Assembly: GCA_964441245.1 (NCBI GenBank)
Contig: CAYTVR010000300.1
Coordinates: 1 to 8,832, forward strand
Direction of reading: 5' to 3'
Origin: JALZUU01 sp964441245
GTDB lineage: Bacteria > Bacteroidota > Bacteroidia > Chitinophagales > Saprospiraceae
Length of the DNA: 8,832 nucleotides
Shown here: piece by piece, positions 7,052-8,832 of the stretch
Numbering within the stretch: position 1 is the first letter of the stretch
Layout of the letters: each line of letters starts with the position of its first letter
Position numbers and translations under genes: made by a program
The notes under the pieces: model-generated
Database searches by the model: none
What the model was told of the DNA's origin: nothing
What the model saw: the letters and a program-made list of their open reading frames with translations, nothing else

Positions 7052-7954
7052 ATGAAACAAGGCGATTCCATTCCAGAAATAGGATTTCAAAATATCCATC
7101 ACAAGGATTTTGAATTTGAAATTATTTCCAATAAGGAAATTTTGACAGACGATAAGTTACCTACTTCTCACAATCCGTTTAAACCGCATAGGCTACGTTA
7201 TTATTCTATTCTTTTTATTCTGGATGGAGAAGGATTTCATTATATTGATTTTAAAAAATATGCCTACCGAAAAGGAAGTATTATCTTTATTTCGAAAGAA
7301 CAAGTACATGCCTTTGAGAAAAATATCAATCGAGATGCCTTTTTCTTATTGTTTACAGAAGACTTTCTAGAAAAGAGTAGTTTGGCTTCTAGTTTGATGC
7401 AACGCTTGAGTTTGTATAACTATCACCTCTACCCTCCAGTGATTCAGATTCCAGATCCTCAAATTGAGACTTTTACAGAATTGGTCTTTCGAATCAAAAA
7501 GGAATTTGACGCTACTAATGATAAATTGACGGAGGAGATTATTCAGTCTTCACTGAAAATATTTTTATGCTTGGCAGAACGGATTCGGAAAGAAAATCGA
7601 AAAGAAGAACCACAATCAAAATACAAGGAAGAGTTCAATTTATTTAGGAAATTAGTCAAGCAGCAAATTTTGCATTCTCGAAAAGTAAAGTATTATGCAG
7701 ATGAATTAGGAATGTCTACCAAAAAATTGAATCGCATCACCCAGGATGTGATGCGGCAACCCGTTAAAGAATACATCAATGACTTTTTAATCATTGAAAT
7801 GAAACGACTGCTGATCAATACTTCTTTAAGCATCAAAGAAATTGCCTTTAAAAGTGGCTTCGAAGAACCAACCAATTTCGTCAAGTATTTTAAAAAGTAT
7901 GCTGGCCTGAATCCTTCCCAATTTCGTAAGCAATATATTGGAATTAAAAACTAA
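7052..7954 (+). CDS. AraC-family transcriptional regulator
   Basis: This 300-residue DNA-binding regulator has the usual AraC length and layout. The N-terminal half (about 10-155) is a cupin-like sensing domain typical of Bacteroidota members: a basic HNPFKPHRLRYYSILFILDG (40-59), then GFHYIDF and GSIIFISKEQVHAFE (75-89). Its ligand cannot be told from sequence. After a charged linker (RKENRKEEPQSKYKEEF), the C-terminal HTH_18 domain (about 190-295) holds two helix-turn-helix units: ADELGMSTKKLNRITQDVMR (216-235), and SIKEIAFKSGFEEPTNFVKY (260-279) followed by FKKYAGLNPSQFRKQY. The latter matches the family signature GF...F.KYFKK..G.tPsqfR. The ATG at 7052 is chosen over TTG at 7037 because the promoter -7 element overlaps the latter. 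It is divergent from the SCP2 gene, with 218 bases between the start codons, and may control it, itself or distant genes. Its target is unknown. Confidence 0.9.
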   Translation: MKQGDSIPEIGFQNIHHKDFEFEIISNKEILTDDKLPTSHNPFKPHRLRYYSILFILDGEGFHYIDFKKYAYRKGSIIFISKEQVHAFEKNINRDAFFLLFTEDFLEKSSLASSLMQRLSLYNYHLYPPVIQIPDPQIETFTELVFRIKKEFDATNDKLTEEIIQSSLKIFLCLAERIRKENRKEEPQSKYKEEFNLFRKLVKQQILHSRKVKYYADELGMSTKKLNRITQDVMRQPVKEYINDFLIIEMKRLLINTSLSIKEIAFKSGFEEPTNFVKYFKKYAGLNPSQFRKQYIGIKN

Positions 7955-7957
7955 TCA

Positions 7958-7986
7958 TTGGCTTTTAAGTCAAAATCCCCTTTTTT
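7958..7986 (+). terminator. Weak terminator candidate after the araC-type gene
   Basis: TTGGCTT (7958-7964) can pair with AAGTCAA (7967-7973), with one G-T pair and a very short loop. A T-run (7981-7986) follows after CAAAATCCCC-type sequence. The stem is short and separated from the T-run, so termination here is plausible but unproven. Confidence 0.3.
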
Positions 7987-8308
7987 ATTTGTTAACTAGG
8001 TGTTAAATCTACACGAAGCCTGTGTTATCCAGTTTTTACCATTATGGATTGGTTTTTCAATTTTTCCTTTTACTTAAAATCAAGTGTCTAATTTTTCGCT
8101 TAACGATAGAAAATACCGTTTTTCCAACTAAAATTCGGATTTTACGCTTAAAATGCATAATAAAATGTCAGTCTAGAAAGAAATATCAAAACATTGAGCG
8201 CATTTTTCCAAAATGAAAAACTTAATTGTTAATTTTAATTAAAAAATTGTGTCCCATTTTAACCATCAATGATCCCTTTTTGACCTAATCTCGTTTAAGG
8301 TTTTACTG

Positions 8309-8328
8309 CATCTTTGTATTGTTACAAA
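8309..8328 (+). promoter_or_regulatory. Promoter-like element overlapping palindrome TTTGTA-N4-TACAAA
   Basis: CATCTTTG (8309-8316) differs from the -7 consensus TAnnTTTG by one base and lies 37 bases before the ATG at 8354. No TTTG at the right spacing upstream was found. The perfect palindrome TTTGTA-TTGT-TACAAA (8313-8328) overlaps this element and the expected start site, so a protein bound there would block transcription. Confidence 0.3.
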
Positions 8329-8353
8329 TATTAATAGTCGTAAAACCGAGAAA

Positions 8354-8832
8354 ATGAGAAAGACAATTTATAATAAGGTTTATACTCTAATGGTTATTGN
8401 NNNNNNNNNTGCCCTTTTAAGTATAACTCAATTCGGATTTTCAAACACCCCAAAACAAAACAGCATATTTGATGCTATGAATTATTCTGAGGTGATCAAG
8501 ATGACTTTAGAATTTGATTTAGCCGAGGTGACTGGTGATGTTCGCAATGCTAAAAAACATCCAGCTGTCTTAAGGTTTTTGAACAAAGAAGGTGAACAAC
8601 TCAATTGGAATACAAAAGTTAGTCTCCGAGGTAAATTCCGTAGAATGAAATGCACCGGAATGCTTCCGCTAAAAGTTGATTTTAAGAAGAAAGAATTGAA
8701 AGAGGCAGGTATGTCAACTTTTGATGATCTGAAGTTAGTACCTCTTTGTATCGAAGATCAGGAGATGGCTAAGGAATGGTTGCTCAAAGAATATTTGGCC
8801 TATAAGATATACAATGAATTGACAGATGCTAG
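8354..8832 (+). CDS. Secreted protein of unknown function, conserved family with RGKFRR / DLKLV / EYLAYK motifs (3' partial)
   Basis: The first 159 codons are visible; the gene runs off the window. ATG at 8354 begins MRKTIYNKVYTLMVI, then ten Ns, then ALLSITQFGFSN, which together look like a signal peptide. Reading the gap as exactly ten bases keeps one open frame throughout. The mature part, numbered with that gap, has LEFDLAEVTGD, RGKFRRMKC (92-100), LPLKVDF, DDLKLVPLC (124-132) and EYLAYKIYNELTDA (146-159). From memory, this order (RG.(Y/F)RR...C, PPL or LPL followed by a beta strand, (D/K)LKLV..C, EYL.Y..YN.LT) belongs to a family of exported proteins in Bacteroidota and Proteobacteria with no assigned function. 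Cys100 and Cys132 are conserved-looking and could pair in the periplasm. The gene stands alone behind a 399-base non-coding region, so context gives no clue to function. Confidence 0.7.
   Translation, partial: MRKTIYNKVYTLMVIXXXXALLSITQFGFSNTPKQNSIFDAMNYSEVIKMTLEFDLAEVTGDVRNAKKHPAVLRFLNKEGEQLNWNTKVSLRGKFRRMKCTGMLPLKVDFKKKELKEAGMSTFDDLKLVPLCIEDQEMAKEWLLKEYLAYKIYNELTDA
8400..8409. other. Assembly gap of ten Ns
   Basis: Ten undetermined bases fall inside the signal-peptide region of the gene at 8354. Ten is a common placeholder, but the frame is open on both sides when counted as ten, so the size may be real or correct modulo three. Confidence 0.95.

Larger units (their letters stand above)
7955..8353. 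other. About 400-base AT-rich non-coding region
   Basis: No credible gene is seen on either strand. The longest frame, from GTG at 8022 to 8216, gives a Phe/Ile/Lys-rich 64-residue peptide whose composition simply reflects the AT-rich DNA. Three similar motifs occur: TTTTACTTAAAAT (8068-8080), TTTTTCGCTTAA (8092-8103) and TTTTACGCTTAAAAT (8140-8154). A small inverted repeat TTTTTC/GAAAAA lies at 8203-8220, and TTAATT/AATTAA at 8222-8242. The last part carries the promoter region of the gene at 8354. Confidence 0.6.

Noticed and set aside
7693..7884. 63-codon frame on the - strand within the araC-type gene
   Set aside because: It is antisense to the conserved HTH domain and has no protein-like features.
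8022..8216. 64-codon frame (+) starting with GTG
   Set aside because: Its Phe/Ile/Lys-rich composition follows from AT-rich DNA, and it has a GTG start, no promoter, and no recognisable motif or sensible topology.
1..8832. CRISPR array, insertion sequence, tRNA or defence system
   Set aside because: No regularly spaced direct repeats, transposase motifs, terminal repeats, cloverleaf-like sequence or defence-type protein domains were seen on either strand.

Overview
The window looks like AT-rich chromosomal DNA from a marine-type Bacteroidota. It contains the 3' end of a polyunsaturated fatty acid (PUFA) synthase cluster followed by unrelated single genes. The phylum assignment rests on three things. 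Start codons mostly lack Shine-Dalgarno sequences. At 7017-7047 there is a textbook Bacteroidota promoter (TTTG, 19 bases, TAnnTTTG). The AraC regulator and the secreted proteins (one with an AQAQ-type signal cleavage site) are of kinds common in this phylum. PUFA-producing members such as Aureispira and Saprospira are the obvious comparison, but genus is a guess. A run of ten Ns at 8400-8409 shows a draft assembly.

Layout: 2-4015 (+) is the last 1337 residues of a PUFA synthase subunit whose start lies upstream. The visible part is an acyltransferase domain followed by two FabA-like double-hotdog dehydratase domains. After 20 bases comes pfaD (4036-5658, +), the stand-alone FMN enoyl reductase of the pathway. 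The two genes almost certainly share a transcript. Ketosynthase, chain-length factor, ACP, ketoreductase and phosphopantetheinyl transferase are not in the window and must be upstream or elsewhere. The cluster appears to end at pfaD.

A 325-base gap with a 10-bp inverted repeat separates pfaD from a small secreted protein of unknown function (5984-6406, +). That gene converges on a 98-residue SCP2 sterol/lipid-carrier protein (6537-6833, -). The two share a strong bidirectional hairpin terminator at 6478-6518. The SCP2 gene is divergent from an AraC-family regulator (7052-7954, +). The regulator's promoter sits so close to its ATG that the mRNA is probably leaderless. About 400 bases of AT-rich non-coding DNA follow, then the 5' part of a second secreted protein of unknown function (8354 to window end, +), interrupted in its signal peptide by the N run.

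How the genes work together: the synthase subunit and PfaD act in one iterative pathway that builds a long-chain PUFA from malonyl units. The AT domain loads or off-loads acyl groups, the two dehydratase domains dehydrate and in part isomerise, and PfaD reduces enoyl intermediates. The SCP2 protein could handle lipids nearby, but nothing in the sequence ties it to the PUFA system. I see no defence system, mobile element, CRISPR array, tRNA or rRNA. The most interesting content is the domain architecture of the PUFA synthase subunit and the leaderless regulator.
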